In this document: piece after piece, positions 18,567 through 28,314 of the stretch
Position numbering within the stretch: the first letter of the stretch is position 1
Layout: each line of letters begins with the position of its first letter
Assembly (NCBI GenBank): GCA_022826825.1
Contig: JAJDUD010000061.1
Coordinates: forward strand, 248,001 to 312,000
Reading direction: 5' to 3'
Origin: Acidobacteriota bacterium
GTDB taxonomy: Bacteria; Acidobacteriota; Vicinamibacteria; Marinacidobacterales; Marinacidobacteraceae
Length of the DNA: 64,000 nt
The notes under the pieces: generated by a model
Databases searched by the model: none
The model's input: only the letters and a program-made list of their open reading frames with translations
What the model was told of the DNA's origin: nothing
Position numbers and translations under genes: made by a program

Positions 18567-21250
18567 TGGCGGTACCCCAAAGCTTCAACGAAGCGGCCCA
18601 TCTTGGCGAGGGTCGTCGCTCGATCACTCTCTAATGTGTGCGCGGATATGGCGTACTTCTCCCATAGATTCTCGACGGCTCGCACTAGTACGCGCTTCTC
18701 CGCGTTGAGGTAGCGGTCGAGCTCGACGCGGGCGATGTCGTAGATCTTCGTCAGGACTAGGCGGCGAGCGTCGGCCTCGCTGATCTGGCCACAGACCGCC
18801 TTGAGCAAGGCGTCCGTTCGGGCTAGGCGGGCGTTTAGCGCTTGCTTGTCCTTCTGGAGCGCGGCGATGATCTTCTTGTCAGCCCTCTTCTTCGGATTCA
18901 GCCCCGTGAGACGAGCATCCGCCTGGGCGATCAGCTCTCGGGTCTCAGTCTTGAAATCGCCGGTGCCGAGGCGCTTAAGTTCAAGCTTGAACTCTAGGTC
19001 TGCGGCCCCTTCCTTGAGCGTCTCTCTAGCCTCCTTGATGCGCTTCTCGATTGCCTTGATGGTCTTGTCCTGATCCGTGAGGTTCTTGAGCTCCTTCTTG
19101 GCGGAAGTGCTGGCGTTGTGCTTCAAGTCGTCGATGAGTACCTTGAGGGCCTTCTTGATGACGGCGGCAGTTACCTTCTTGTTCTGGTCCGGCTCATAGG
19201 CGCTGACCTCCTGGGCGGTATCGACGGCTTCGGAGAGTTCGCCTTGGTCTTCGGCAATGGTCGCCTTCAGCGCCGCGATGGCCTCGGCCTCGTCCTGGAA
19301 GTACTCGACGATGAGATACTCATCGGGGATGAGCGTGTGGTGCCAGCCGGTGGAAACGATGGTCTTTAGGTCGTAGCGGATCCGCTGCCACCAGTTGACG
19401 AAGACGCCGGCACTCTTGAATTCGTCGAGCACGCCAAGTGGCACAAGCTTGGCCTTGAGGGTGGTGAGGAGTTCGTGCCGGACATCGGGCATCTTCTTGC
19501 CGCCGTTGTCCGCATGCTGGAGTTGGGCGAAGTCGTCCTTGGCAACCGCCCACCAGGATTCAAGGGCGTCTTGGTGCCGCGTGAGAGCGCTCTGCAGAGC
19601 CGGGGCCGTTTCGAGCGTGGCCTTGATGGCAGACTTGGCGTCAATGGACTCGCGAAAGGCGAGGTAATGGGGACGGCCGGGCGCGAAGAGTGAATCCGGA
19701 CTAACGCCGAACTTGGCGAAGTCGTCCGCATGCGCGGCGACCTCCGGCTCGGGAATTCCTCCGATGAGGTGCGCCTGCACATCCTCCGGCTCGGGGTCGG
19801 GTGTGTTGTCCACGTAGCGGCGGACGTTGAGATTGAAATCGTGGGTATCCACGATCTCGTACCTAGGTACAAGGCGCGAGTACTTGGGCAACTCGCGCTT
19901 GTGGGTGAAGACCAAATCGATTTTCTCCATGTCCTCAGGGCGAAGCCGGTTTTGGTTCTTGCCCTCCGCGTATTCCCGGTCGGCGTTGATGAAGAGAATC
20001 TTGTACTTGAGTTTGTCGGGCTTACTCTTGTTGCATACCAACACACAGGCGGGAATGCCCGTGCCGTAGAAGAGACCAGGCGGCAGGCTGATGATGGCCT
20101 CGATGCAGTCGTCGTCGATCAGAAGCTCGCGAATGAGCTTTTCCTTGCCACCCCGGAAAAGGACACCGTGCGGCATGATCGTCGCCATCCGGCCGTTGGG
20201 CTTGAGGCTGGCGAGCATGTGTTGGACGAACATCAGGTCTGCCTTCTTGCCCGTCTCCGGGCACCACTCCCGAAAGCGACTGGTGAACTTCATGCTCGCG
20301 CGGCTGTAGTTCTGCGAGAACGGCGGGTTGGCGAGTACACGGTCGAACTTGCGGATTTGGTCCTCTTCGAGGATGAGCGGATCCTCCAGCGTGTCCCCGT
20401 TCTCGATGGTGAATCGGGTGATGTTGTGGAGGATCATGTTCATGATGCAGATCGACCAGACCGTGCCGTTGGAGTCTTGGCCGTAGAGGGCCAGATCGTC
20501 GGGGTCCTGGCCGTGCTCTTCCACGTACTGGTGGGCCTGGATGAGGAAGCCGCCAGAGCCGACCGCGGGGTCGTAGATCCTGTTACCCGCCTCCGGCTGA
20601 GTGAGCTGGACCAGCAGACGCACGACCTCGCTGGGCGTATAAAACTCGCCGCCTTTCTTACCGGCGCTGTCGGCGAAGACCTTGATGAGGTACTCGTAGG
20701 CGGCGCCGAGCAGGTCGGGGAACTCGAAGTTGTCGTTGACGAGGACGAATCCGGGCCGGCTGAAGTGGTCCAGCAGGTCTTTCCATTTCTGGTCCGGGAT
20801 TTTGTTCTTGCCCTTCACCGCGTTGAAGTCGATGTTGTTCTTCAGCACCCCGGCGAGCGGATAGTTCTCGTCCTCGATGGCCGCGATAGCCTTGTTGAGC
20901 ATGTTGCCGATGTCATGCTTCAAGTCCTTCAGCGCCGGCACGAGATCGCCGTTATCGTCTTGCCAAGGCTCGTGCCAGCGGGCTCTGACGGGGACAAAGA
21001 AAGTCTCGCCATAGGATGTCTTCTCTTCGAGCAAGTCGGTGACGAGACCCGGCCGGTCTCTGAGGTGTGCGAAGGTCTTCTGGCGGAGTTCCTCGCGTTT
21101 GCGGTCGAACTCGTCGGACAGCCGCTTCAGGAACAGCATGCCGAAAATGAACTCCTTGAATTCCGAGGCGTCCATCTTGCCGCGCAGGATGTCGGCGGCC
21201 TTGAGAAGGAAGGATTCGAGTTGAGCGAGGGTGATCTTCTCCTGTTTCAA
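18563..21250 (-). CDS. hsdM: Type I restriction enzyme, M (N6-adenine methyltransferase) subunit, long form
   Basis: 895 residues. An N-terminal helical HsdM_N domain ([20 protein letters not shown]) is followed by the methyltransferase core with DPAVGSGGF (228-236) and NPPF (308-311). Ordinary HsdM is about 500 residues; here ~370 extra residues follow, with a strongly charged coiled-coil-like stretch (about 680-830, rich in Lys, Glu and Leu). The long form occurs in some type I systems. It begins at a TTG at 21250 preceded by GGAGGG; no ATG lies in a better position. First gene of the operon hsdM-hsdS-relic-hsdR-YgjP-like. Confidence 0.92.
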   Translation of the reverse strand: MKQEKITLAQLESFLLKAADILRGKMDASEFKEFIFGMLFLKRLSDEFDRKREELRQKTFAHLRDRPGLVTDLLEEKTSYGETFFVPVRARWHEPWQDDNGDLVPALKDLKHDIGNMLNKAIAAIEDENYPLAGVLKNNIDFNAVKGKNKIPDQKWKDLLDHFSRPGFVLVNDNFEFPDLLGAAYEYLIKVFADSAGKKGGEFYTPSEVVRLLVQLTQPEAGNRIYDPAVGSGGFLIQAHQYVEEHGQDPDDLALYGQDSNGTVWSICIMNMILHNITRFTIENGDTLEDPLILEEDQIRKFDRVLANPPFSQNYSRASMKFTSRFREWCPETGKKADLMFVQHMLASLKPNGRMATIMPHGVLFRGGKEKLIRELLIDDDCIEAIISLPPGLFYGTGIPACVLVCNKSKPDKLKYKILFINADREYAEGKNQNRLRPEDMEKIDLVFTHKRELPKYSRLVPRYEIVDTHDFNLNVRRYVDNTPDPEPEDVQAHLIGGIPEPEVAAHADDFAKFGVSPDSLFAPGRPHYLAFRESIDAKSAIKATLETAPALQSALTRHQDALESWWAVAKDDFAQLQHADNGGKKMPDVRHELLTTLKAKLVPLGVLDEFKSAGVFVNWWQRIRYDLKTIVSTGWHHTLIPDEYLIVEYFQDEAEAIAALKATIAEDQGELSEAVDTAQEVSAYEPDQNKKVTAAVIKKALKVLIDDLKHNASTSAKKELKNLTDQDKTIKAIEKRIKEARETLKEGAADLEFKLELKRLGTGDFKTETRELIAQADARLTGLNPKKRADKKIIAALQKDKQALNARLARTDALLKAVCGQISEADARRLVLTKIYDIARVELDRYLNAEKRVLVRAVENLWEKYAISAHTLESDRATTLAKMGRFVEALGYRQ

Positions 21251-21753
21251 CGTCGGGTCCCTCCTACCCTGCCGCCGCCCACTTTCCCATCTGCTTCTGG
21301 CACGCTTGCCGGACCATTCCCACCATTGAGATACGTTCTAGATTCAGGTACGCCAACCAAATGCCTAGACCTCCTTGGCTGGCTTAGAGTCAGAATTGGC
21401 TTGCTCCTCATCGAGGCCGGCTTCAGCCCCAACGAGAGTTTGATGTGCCGTGTCTCAGTGACCGGGAGTCGCATACCGCGCAATTACACCGCATCCCCGG
21501 ATTGGTCGAACAGACACGGCCATTCGCTCACGGACCCTCTCGTAAATCGGAATGGGCAGTGGCATGTGGAGGCGCCCGCCATTGGTGTCTTGAGGGCGAA
21601 CTCGTGCGGCATTGTGCACGGCGCGGAGCGCCACGCGTGCCGGTCTGGAGACCGGCGGTCCCTTCAGCCTTTGCCGTGGGGTTGGGGTGGAGAGGTCTCG
21701 TTTCGACCGCCTCTCGGCGGTCGATGCCGGCCGGAGGCCGGCGTTCCCTGCCG
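21251..21753. other. Intergenic region with repeat units upstream of hsdM
   Basis: 500 bp without a convincing gene. The hsdM-proximal half is A/T-richer and must hold the restriction operon promoter. The other half contains two GC-rich hairpin repeats (see the repeat entry). Short open frames exist on both strands but lack ribosome sites and recognisable products. Confidence 0.6.
21630..21747 (-). repeat. REP-like hairpin doublet
   Basis: Read on the minus strand there are two hairpin units. One has stem GCCGGCC-TCC-GGCCGGC, then ATCG, then a second hairpin ACCGCCGAGAGGCGGT and CGAAACG. The other is a single hairpin GCCGGTCTCCAGACCGGC. The first has the order hairpin-ATCG-hairpin-CGAAAC found in the other REP units of this window, so it belongs to the same family. 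It lies between hsdM and the acyl-CoA ligase gene, at the right edge of the restriction island. Confidence 0.6.
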
Positions 21754-23262
21754 TCATCCTTTCAGGTACGCGTCGCGGAGGTGGGGCTTTTGGACCTTGC
21801 CGGATGGGGTGCGGGGGATCGTGTCCACGAAGACGATCTCGCGGGGGCGCTTGTAGCGGGCGAGGCGTTCCGTGCAGTGGGTGATGAGGTCTTCCTCCGC
21901 GACTTCGGCTGAGCGGACCACGCAGGCGACCGGGGCCTCGCCCCAGCGTTCGTCGGGGACGCCGAAGACGGTGCAGTCCTCGACCGCCGGGTGGCTCGCG
22001 AGCGCCGTCTCGACCTCGGAGGGATGGATGTTGAAGCCGCCCGAGATGATGATCTCGCGGGACCGGCCGACCAGCGTGACGTAGCCGTCTTCGTCCGCGC
22101 TCCCGAGATCGCCCGTCCAGCCCCAGCCGTCCCGGAAGTAGCGGGCCGTCTCTTCCTCGTCCCCGAAGTAGCCCTCCATCAGGTAGGGCCCGCGGGTCAC
22201 CAGCTCGCCGACCGTCCCCGGGGGGACCGGATTCCCGTCCCCGTCCACGATCCGGAGCTCCACCCCCTCCGCCGGCTGGCCGACGGTGCCGGCGTGGGTC
22301 CTCGTGTCCTCCGGTTTCAGGATCGTGAGCGGGCCGGTCTCGGACTGGCCGTAGTGGTCGGTGTAGCCGCAGTGCGGCAACGCGGCCCGGCATTCCTCGA
22401 TCAGGCCGGGCGGCGTCGGCGCCCCTCCGACCCCGATGTTTGTGAGCGGGGCGAGCCGTTTCGGGTCGAAGGCGGGTGAGTGGAGCAGGTCGCGCACCTG
22501 GACCGGGACCAGGAACACCGAGGAGATGCCGTGGCGCTCCGTCGCCGCGATGAACTCCGCCGGATCCCACCTGCGGAAGATGACGGAGGTGCTGCAGCGG
22601 AGGATCGCGGCCTGGTACCAGATCATCAGGCCCACGGCGTGGAACATGGGGACGACCACCCCCACGACGTCCTGTTCCGTGATCCGGTGCTCGCGGGCGG
22701 TGCTGGCCGCCGAGACGTAGCGCGCGGTGTGGCTGACCACCGCTCCCTTCGGCCGGCCGGTGGTGCCGCCGGTGAACGTCATGGCGACCGGGGCCGCGGG
22801 GTCGATGCTCCGGCCCGGAGCGGCGTCCGGCTGGCCCTCGATTGTTTCCGCAAACGCCACGGTCCCCTCGCGTGCGGGGCTGCCGCCTGCGACCACCAGC
22901 GGAATCTCCGCGGCGACATCCGCACCCAGCCGGTCCTGAACCGCCGCGTCCACCACCAGGAGCCGCGGGCGGGTGCGTTCGACGATCTCCGCGATCTCCG
23001 CGGCCGCGTAGAGCGGCGGGATGTGGACGAGCACGCTGCCGGCCCGGGCGTTGCCGAAATGGACGATCCCGTATTCCGGACTGTTGAACAGCAGGGTCGC
23101 GATCCGGTCGCCGGGACCCACGCCCCGCGCGATCAGGAAGTTGGCGAAGCGGTTCGCGAGCCGGTCGTACTCGCGGAAGTCGAGCCGCCGGCCGCCCGCG
23201 ATGATCGCCGTCTTCTCCGGGGCCCGCCGGGCGGCGAGCCGGAGGACTTCGCCTAGCTCCAA
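21754..23262 (-). CDS. Acyl-CoA synthetase / AMP-dependent ligase
   Basis: 502 residues of the ANL superfamily. The phosphate-binding loop reads MTFTGGTTGRPKG (about 170-182); DHYGQSETGPL is the A5 motif; GWGWTGDLG and GRSREIIISGGFNIHPSE supply the hinge and the domain-swing Lys region; the end has PRTPSGKVQKPHL with the catalytic Lys. All elements for acyl adenylation and CoA thioester formation are present. It starts at TTG. It is the last gene of a minus-strand run with the halogenase-like and radical SAM genes. The acid substrate is unknown. Confidence 0.9.
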   Translation of the reverse strand: MELGEVLRLAARRAPEKTAIIAGGRRLDFREYDRLANRFANFLIARGVGPGDRIATLLFNSPEYGIVHFGNARAGSVLVHIPPLYAAAEIAEIVERTRPRLLVVDAAVQDRLGADVAAEIPLVVAGGSPAREGTVAFAETIEGQPDAAPGRSIDPAAPVAMTFTGGTTGRPKGAVVSHTARYVSAASTAREHRITEQDVVGVVVPMFHAVGLMIWYQAAILRCSTSVIFRRWDPAEFIAATERHGISSVFLVPVQVRDLLHSPAFDPKRLAPLTNIGVGGAPTPPGLIEECRAALPHCGYTDHYGQSETGPLTILKPEDTRTHAGTVGQPAEGVELRIVDGDGNPVPPGTVGELVTRGPYLMEGYFGDEEETARYFRDGWGWTGDLGSADEDGYVTLVGRSREIIISGGFNIHPSEVETALASHPAVEDCTVFGVPDERWGEAPVACVVRSAEVAEEDLITHCTERLARYKRPREIVFVDTIPRTPSGKVQKPHLRDAYLKG

Positions 23263-23278
23263 GAGACTCGGGCCGGGA

Positions 23279-24526
23279 TCAGACCGCTCCGACGCTCTGG
23301 TCTTCCGGCAGCCGGGCCATCGCCTCCATGGGCCCGAAGATGCTCTCCACTCCGGAACCGAAGACGTTGCCCGAGAGGATGTCGATCACCCCCTGCCGGC
23401 ATTCGGGGTGCGCCTTCAGAAAGTCCGCGAAGTTGAAGTCTCGATCGTAGAAGGCGTACACCATCTTCCGGAACGCCCGCATTCCGGCGATGAAGGGATC
23501 GGCGAAGGCTCCGAGCGCGGCTCCCGACAGGTCATTTCTTGTCAGTCCGTCGGCGATGGCGTCCGCCGCCCACTCCCCCGACCGGAGGGCGAGCAACACC
23601 CCGGTCGAGTAGATGGGATCGAGGAACGCGAACGCATCGCCGACGAGCACCCAGCCGTCCCCGGCGATCCGCTCGGCGCAGTAGGAGAAGTCCTGCACCA
23701 CCCGGACCGGGATCGCCTGCTCGGCGCCCGCGAGACGCTCCTCGAGGGCCGGGCAGTTCCGGATCTCCTCGTCGAAGCGGGCCTGGGCGTCGGCGCCCGG
23801 TCCCATCAGGTACCCGAGGTCTCCCACCACCCCGACGCTCACCACGCCGCCGGCGAGCGGGATGTACCAGAACCAGGAGTCCCGGTTCCGGGTGTGCATG
23901 ATCAGCGTCGCGCCCTCGTCGATGCCGGGGTCGCGCTTCGCGCCCCGGAAGTGGCTGAAAATGGACACCTTGCGGAGATGCGGCTCGGAAACCTTGAGTC
24001 CGAGCTTGCGGGCGATCAGGGCGCTCCGGCCGGTCGCGTCCACCACGACCCGGGCCGGGAGTTCGAACGCGGCGCCGTCGGCCGCCCGCGCGCGCACGCC
24101 CACCGCGCGGTCGCCGTCGAAGAGCACGTCCTGCACCTGGATGCCCTGGCGGACCTCGACGCCCCGGTCCGCCGCGTTCTCCAGCAGAAGCGCGTCGAGT
24201 TCGCTGCGCCGCACCTGCCAGGTGGTGGAGCGCTCGTGCGGATCCGTCTCCGAGAAGTAAAACGGCGCCGACCCCCGGCCCGATGCGCTGAAGAACTGGA
24301 CGCTGTGCTTTTTCTGGAAGTGGCTCGCCTTCAGCCGTTCCACGATGCCGAGCCGGGCGAAGGTCTCGTAGGTGTAGGGCACGAGCGATTCGCCGACCTT
24401 GAAGGGCGGCGCCTGCTCCCGCTCGAGGAGGGCGACCCGGAAGCCCCGCATGGCGACGAGCGTGGCCGCCGTGCAGCCAGCGGGGCCGCCGCCCATGACG
24501 ACGACGTCCAGACCCTCGGAGGACAC
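23279..24526 (-). CDS. Flavin-dependent halogenase-like FAD oxidoreductase
   Basis: 415 residues. FAD-binding GGGPAG (12-17), FKVGESLVP (42-50) and DATGRSALIARKLG, plus a C-terminal GWVLVGDAFAFLDPIYSTG. The decisive point is WFWYIP (218-223), which fits the WxWxIP signature of flavin-dependent halogenases; that motif blocks monooxygenase chemistry. The conserved Lys region is present as FQKKHSVQFF (70-79). So halide oxidation to HOX is plausible, with FADH2 from a separate reductase. Many uncharacterised homologues carry this motif without proven activity, and dehydrogenase/reductase function is the alternative. Starts with GTG, 16 bp before the ligase gene. Confidence 0.75.
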   Translation of the reverse strand: MSSEGLDVVVMGGGPAGCTAATLVAMRGFRVALLEREQAPPFKVGESLVPYTYETFARLGIVERLKASHFQKKHSVQFFSASGRGSAPFYFSETDPHERSTTWQVRRSELDALLLENAADRGVEVRQGIQVQDVLFDGDRAVGVRARAADGAAFELPARVVVDATGRSALIARKLGLKVSEPHLRKVSIFSHFRGAKRDPGIDEGATLIMHTRNRDSWFWYIPLAGGVVSVGVVGDLGYLMGPGADAQARFDEEIRNCPALEERLAGAEQAIPVRVVQDFSYCAERIAGDGWVLVGDAFAFLDPIYSTGVLLALRSGEWAADAIADGLTRNDLSGAALGAFADPFIAGMRAFRKMVYAFYDRDFNFADFLKAHPECRQGVIDILSGNVFGSGVESIFGPMEAMARLPEDQSVGAV

Positions 24527-24565
24527 GGCGTCAGGACAGTGACAAAAACAGGCGGCCCCGCGCCA

Positions 24566-25879
24566 TCAGACGTAGGCGACGCCCCGGTTCCGTGACTCGT
24601 AGAACTCGGGGAGCAGCGAATCGACCCGAAGCAGTCCCTGCGGTGTAAGACGAATTGTGTCACCATAGACGGTGACCATGCTGTCCCGCTCGAGCTTGGT
24701 GAACGCGGAACCGAACTCGTCGGTCAGTTCCACCCCGAACTTGTCGCGGAAGTACGAGGGATCGAGGTGTCCGAGCTTCAGTTGGAGGATGGTCTCCCGG
24801 ATCAGGCGTTCCTTCGGAGACGTGGCGAGCGCCCGGTCGATGGGGAACGAGCCCGCTTCGAGCGCGTCGAGGTAGGCGTCCCACGACGAGGTGTTCTGGT
24901 AGTGGACTCCCCGGAGGTGGCCAAAAGATGACACTCCGGTCGCCATCATGTCGGCGCCACGCCATAAAGCGTCACGGTAGGTGAACCGCGCCCCACGTCC
25001 CGTCTTCTTGACCGTGTAGGCGCTCGACGGCTCGTAACCGGCCGCCGCGAACGCTTCGAAAGCGTAGGCGTGCCAGTCGCGGCGCGTCTGCCAGCTCGCA
25101 AAGAGCGGCGCGTCCCGGTCGCCGTCGAGGATCTTCTTCGCATAGACCGTGTTGTAGGGCAGTTCCATCTGGTACACGGTGATGCTGTCCGGGTCGAGAT
25201 CGATTGTCTGCTGCACGGTGTCGCGCCACAGGTCCCACGTCTCGCCGAGCATTCCGGCGATCAGATCCACGTTCACCTGCTGGAAGGCGACGTCCCGGAT
25301 CCACGGCATGCACCGGTGGATCTCCTTCGTGGTGTGCGCGCGTCCGTTCTCCCGCAGGATCGCGTCGTTCATGTTCTCGAGGCCGAGGCTCAGCCGCGTG
25401 ACCCCGATGTCCCGGATCGCGTGGACCTTGGCCTCGGTCAACGTGCCCGGTTCGCACTCGAAGGCGACCTCGTCCACGGCGGACCAGGAGAAGGCGTCCT
25501 TCATCCGGCCGACCAGCCCGAGGAGTTGCTTCGGGCTGATGAACGACGGGGTCCCGCCGCCGAAATAGACGAAGTGGAGAGGCCGGCCGGCGAGCGCCGG
25601 CTGGGCCGCGTACAGCTCGACTTCCCGCCCCAGCGCGTCGAGGTAGCGCTGGACCTCCTTGCTGTTCTTGTCGGTGTAGACCCGGAAATAGCAGAACTTG
25701 CAGCGCTTCCGGCAGAAGGGGATGTGCAGGTAGAGCCCGAGGTCGGGCGGCTCCGGGCCCGGCGCGGCGTCGAGGACTTCGTGGAGCGCCGGCACCTGGT
25801 CCGGGTTCCAGCGCGAATAGGGCGGGTAGTTGGAGACGAAGACGTTGCCGAGGTCGGATTCGGTGGCTCGCTCGGTCAT
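24566..25879 (-). CDS. HemW/HemN-like radical SAM protein
   Basis: 437 residues. The radical SAM site is CRKRCKFC, i.e. CxxxCxxC followed by Tyr, in the HemN-family frame (LYLHIPFCRKRCKFCYFRVY). Then FVYFGGGTPSFISPKQL and the SLGLENMNDAILRENGR loop complete the barrel, and the C-terminal HemN_C domain ends DSLLPEFYESRN. The extra fourth Cys of true coproporphyrinogen oxidase is missing, as in HemW haem chaperones and class C radical SAM methyltransferases. The position next to a halogenase-like gene and acyl-CoA ligase favours a biosynthetic enzyme over HemW, but this is inference. Confidence 0.8.
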   Translation of the reverse strand: MTERATESDLGNVFVSNYPPYSRWNPDQVPALHEVLDAAPGPEPPDLGLYLHIPFCRKRCKFCYFRVYTDKNSKEVQRYLDALGREVELYAAQPALAGRPLHFVYFGGGTPSFISPKQLLGLVGRMKDAFSWSAVDEVAFECEPGTLTEAKVHAIRDIGVTRLSLGLENMNDAILRENGRAHTTKEIHRCMPWIRDVAFQQVNVDLIAGMLGETWDLWRDTVQQTIDLDPDSITVYQMELPYNTVYAKKILDGDRDAPLFASWQTRRDWHAYAFEAFAAAGYEPSSAYTVKKTGRGARFTYRDALWRGADMMATGVSSFGHLRGVHYQNTSSWDAYLDALEAGSFPIDRALATSPKERLIRETILQLKLGHLDPSYFRDKFGVELTDEFGSAFTKLERDSMVTVYGDTIRLTPQGLLRVDSLLPEFYESRNRGVAYV

Positions 25880-25982
25880 GTCTCGGGTCCCGGAACCGCC
25901 GGGGTGGCTCGCACGCTGCTCAGGACAAGGAGCCGGATTCTACCGAGCCGGCGTGCTCTGCCGCCGCGTACGCGGGACCGGC

Positions 25983-27332
25983 TCAGCGCCGGCTCAGGGT
26001 GACGGGAATGCCGTGGCGCGGCTTCAGCGTCACCACCGCCTCGGTCTCGATCGGATGGCCGGGGACGACGCGCATCCGGAACTGCGGCACGAGCTGGGCG
26101 AGGATCAACTGGATCTCGAGCATCGCCATCCCGGCCCCGATGCAGGTGCGGGGTCCCGCCGCGAACGGCAGATAGGCGAAGAAATCCCGCTCCTCGGCCC
26201 GTTCCGGCGCGAACCGGTCCGGGTCGAAGCGCTCCGGGTCGGGCCAGAAGTCGGGACGGCGGTGCAGCGCCCAGGTGACGACCCCGACCCAGGTCCTCGC
26301 GGGCAGCACGTAGTCCCCGAGTTCGGTCTCCGCTTCGGCCCGGCGCACGTACCCCCACACCGGCGGGTAGATGCGCATCGCCTCCTGGACGACCTGTTTC
26401 AGATAGGTGAGCCGGGGGAGGTCCTCCGCTCCCGCCGGCGCGCCGTGCAGGCTGGCCTCGAGATGTTCCACGAGGCGGGCCTCGATCTCCGGATGCGTGG
26501 CGAGCAGGTAGAGCGTCCAGGAGAGCGCCATGGCGGAGGTCTCGTGCCCGGCGAGGATCAGCGTCACGACCTCGTCCCGGATCTGCCGGTCGTGCATTCC
26601 CTCGCCGGTCTCCTCGTCGCGGGCCGCGAAGAGCCGGCCCAGGAGGTCGCCGCCGCCGTTTCCGTCCGCCCCGCGCCCCTCCATGAGCCCGTAGACGATG
26701 CCGTCCAGACGCTTCATGGCCCGCTTCCACTTGCGGTTGTAGGCCGTGGGGATCCAGGGATAGAGCGTCAGGAACGAGCGCAGGTCGTTGGAGGACAGGT
26801 TGACGACCTCCAGGATCTCCGCCATTTCGCGGGCGTGCTCCTTGATGTCGCGCCCGAAGAGCGTCTCGCCGACGATGTCGAAGGTCAGCGCGCTCATCTC
26901 CCGGTCGATCCAGACGGCTTCGGCAGGATCCTGCCGCTCCCACCGGGCCAGGAGCGACGACGTCAGCGCGTTGATCGTCTGATCGAACCGGGCCAGCCGG
27001 CGGCTCGCGAACGCCGGCTGAATCAGTCTTCGCTGCCGGACCCAATCCGGCCCGTCGTTCGTGACCAGGCCGTTCCCCATCACCTGCCGGAGCATCCGGT
27101 AGTGGGTCGTGTTCTTGGAGAAGTGGCGGTAGTCCTGCGTCAGCACCGGGCGGATCAGGTCCGGGTGGTTCACGATGCACATGTCGAAGAGACCCCGCCA
27201 GCGCACCACGTCCCCGTACTCCTGCAGCACCTCGTGCATGACGGTGTGCGGGTTCCGGCCGGCCTGCCGTACGCGGTGGAACCGCGGCGTCGTGGGCAGG
27301 CGTCCGGCGCCCGCGGGGCCGCTTTCGGTCAT
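25983..27332 (-). CDS. Cytochrome P450
   Basis: 449 residues. I-helix AGHETS (261-266), K-helix EAMR (317-320), and the haem-binding loop FAAGPRTCIG with Cys397 as ligand are all present, so it is an intact P450 monooxygenase. No membrane anchor or fused reductase is visible, so it needs separate electron donors. I start it at ATG 27332 (MTESGPAG...), since the frame is open further to 28325 but that part overlaps the hydratase gene in another frame. It follows the radical SAM gene on the same strand. Substrate unknown. Confidence 0.92.
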   Translation of the reverse strand: MTESGPAGAGRLPTTPRFHRVRQAGRNPHTVMHEVLQEYGDVVRWRGLFDMCIVNHPDLIRPVLTQDYRHFSKNTTHYRMLRQVMGNGLVTNDGPDWVRQRRLIQPAFASRRLARFDQTINALTSSLLARWERQDPAEAVWIDREMSALTFDIVGETLFGRDIKEHAREMAEILEVVNLSSNDLRSFLTLYPWIPTAYNRKWKRAMKRLDGIVYGLMEGRGADGNGGGDLLGRLFAARDEETGEGMHDRQIRDEVVTLILAGHETSAMALSWTLYLLATHPEIEARLVEHLEASLHGAPAGAEDLPRLTYLKQVVQEAMRIYPPVWGYVRRAEAETELGDYVLPARTWVGVVTWALHRRPDFWPDPERFDPDRFAPERAEERDFFAYLPFAAGPRTCIGAGMAMLEIQLILAQLVPQFRMRVVPGHPIETEAVVTLKPRHGIPVTLSRR

Positions 27333-27394
27333 GGTCGGGGGGACCCGGAGGTCCGCTTTCACACCCGCCGGGGTGGCGAATGTGACACCAACCG

Positions 27395-28228
27395 CTACGT
27401 TAGCACCACCGCCGCGGGCGGGAGGGTCCCGCCGGCCTCCGCCCGGTAGAGCTCGCCGGCGGCCACCGGCAGGGGAGGGGTCAGCGACCCCGTGGTGACG
27501 ACCTCGCCGGAGGACACCGGACTGCCCTGATCGGCGGCCATCTCGACGAGCACGCCGACCGCGTTCAGCGGGTTGCCGAGGACCATCCGGCCCGCCCCCT
27601 CGGCCACGGGTTCGGCGGCCGCGGCATCGCCTGCTGGCACCCGGGACATGACGACGGTGAGCGCGTCCATTGCCGCCGCGGTGGCCTCCGGGTCGGTCAC
27701 CGGGACCATCGGCCCCACCGCGAGGCCATGGTGGAGCCCGCCCACCGCCACCGCGTCGGTCGGGTGCATGTTCCACCCGGGATACGGCGAGTCCACGACC
27801 TCGAAGCCGAGGCCGATCTCGGCGACGTGGCGGGCGACCGCGGCGCCCCGTTCTCCCCGCTGGGGGACGGAGCGGAGCACGACCACCACTTCGCACTCGA
27901 TCTTGGGCTCCACCGAGCCCGCCATCGAGACCGCCGGGATCCCGCCGCCGTCGCCCGCACGGCTCACCGTCTCCTCGAACATGGTCCCCCACACCGGGTG
28001 GGCCAGGCCGGCGTCCTCCCACAGCGCCGGGTTCGTGAACCCGACCTTGCGCCCCGTCACCGGGGAGCGGGAGGCGCGGCGGCAGGCGACGATCCCCGCC
28101 ACCTGGTAGGCCTCGTCGAGGCCGAATCCGGGCACGCGGCCCATGAACGGGGCGAGGCGTCCGCCGGCGGCGCGGGCGGCGATGATTTCCTCGGCGATGG
28201 CCGTGGGATCGAAGGACGGGTCGGGCAT
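27395..28228 (-). CDS. 2-keto-4-pentenoate hydratase / 4-oxalocrotonate decarboxylase family protein
   Basis: 277 residues of the MhpD/DmpH part of the fumarylacetoacetase superfamily: GRKVGFTNPALWEDAGL, then EPKIECEVVVVL supplying Glu ligands, ALGFEVVDSPYPGW-like sequence (GLGFEVVDSPYPGWNM) and, near the end, VTTGSLTPPLPVAAGELYRA. The metal-binding Glu residues appear to be kept. The family hydrates 2-hydroxy-2,4-dienoates or decarboxylates 4-oxalocrotonate in meta-cleavage of aromatics. Combined with a P450 and acyl-CoA ligase it could serve breakdown of an aromatic or isoprenoid compound. Confidence 0.82.
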   Translation of the reverse strand: MPDPSFDPTAIAEEIIAARAAGGRLAPFMGRVPGFGLDEAYQVAGIVACRRASRSPVTGRKVGFTNPALWEDAGLAHPVWGTMFEETVSRAGDGGGIPAVSMAGSVEPKIECEVVVVLRSVPQRGERGAAVARHVAEIGLGFEVVDSPYPGWNMHPTDAVAVGGLHHGLAVGPMVPVTDPEATAAAMDALTVVMSRVPAGDAAAAEPVAEGAGRMVLGNPLNAVGVLVEMAADQGSPVSSGEVVTTGSLTPPLPVAAGELYRAEAGGTLPPAAVVLT

Positions 28229-28314
28229 GGGGTTTCTCCGGCCCGGCAGTGTACGGATTCACCGGGCCGGCGTCTTGGCGGTACAGTCGGGCGCCCTTCG
28301 AAGGCGTCCCTCCA

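Noticed and set aside
19730-21856. A long open frame antisense to hsdM
   Set aside because: The hsdM frame has full methylase motifs and the antisense translation is repetitive and lacks domains.
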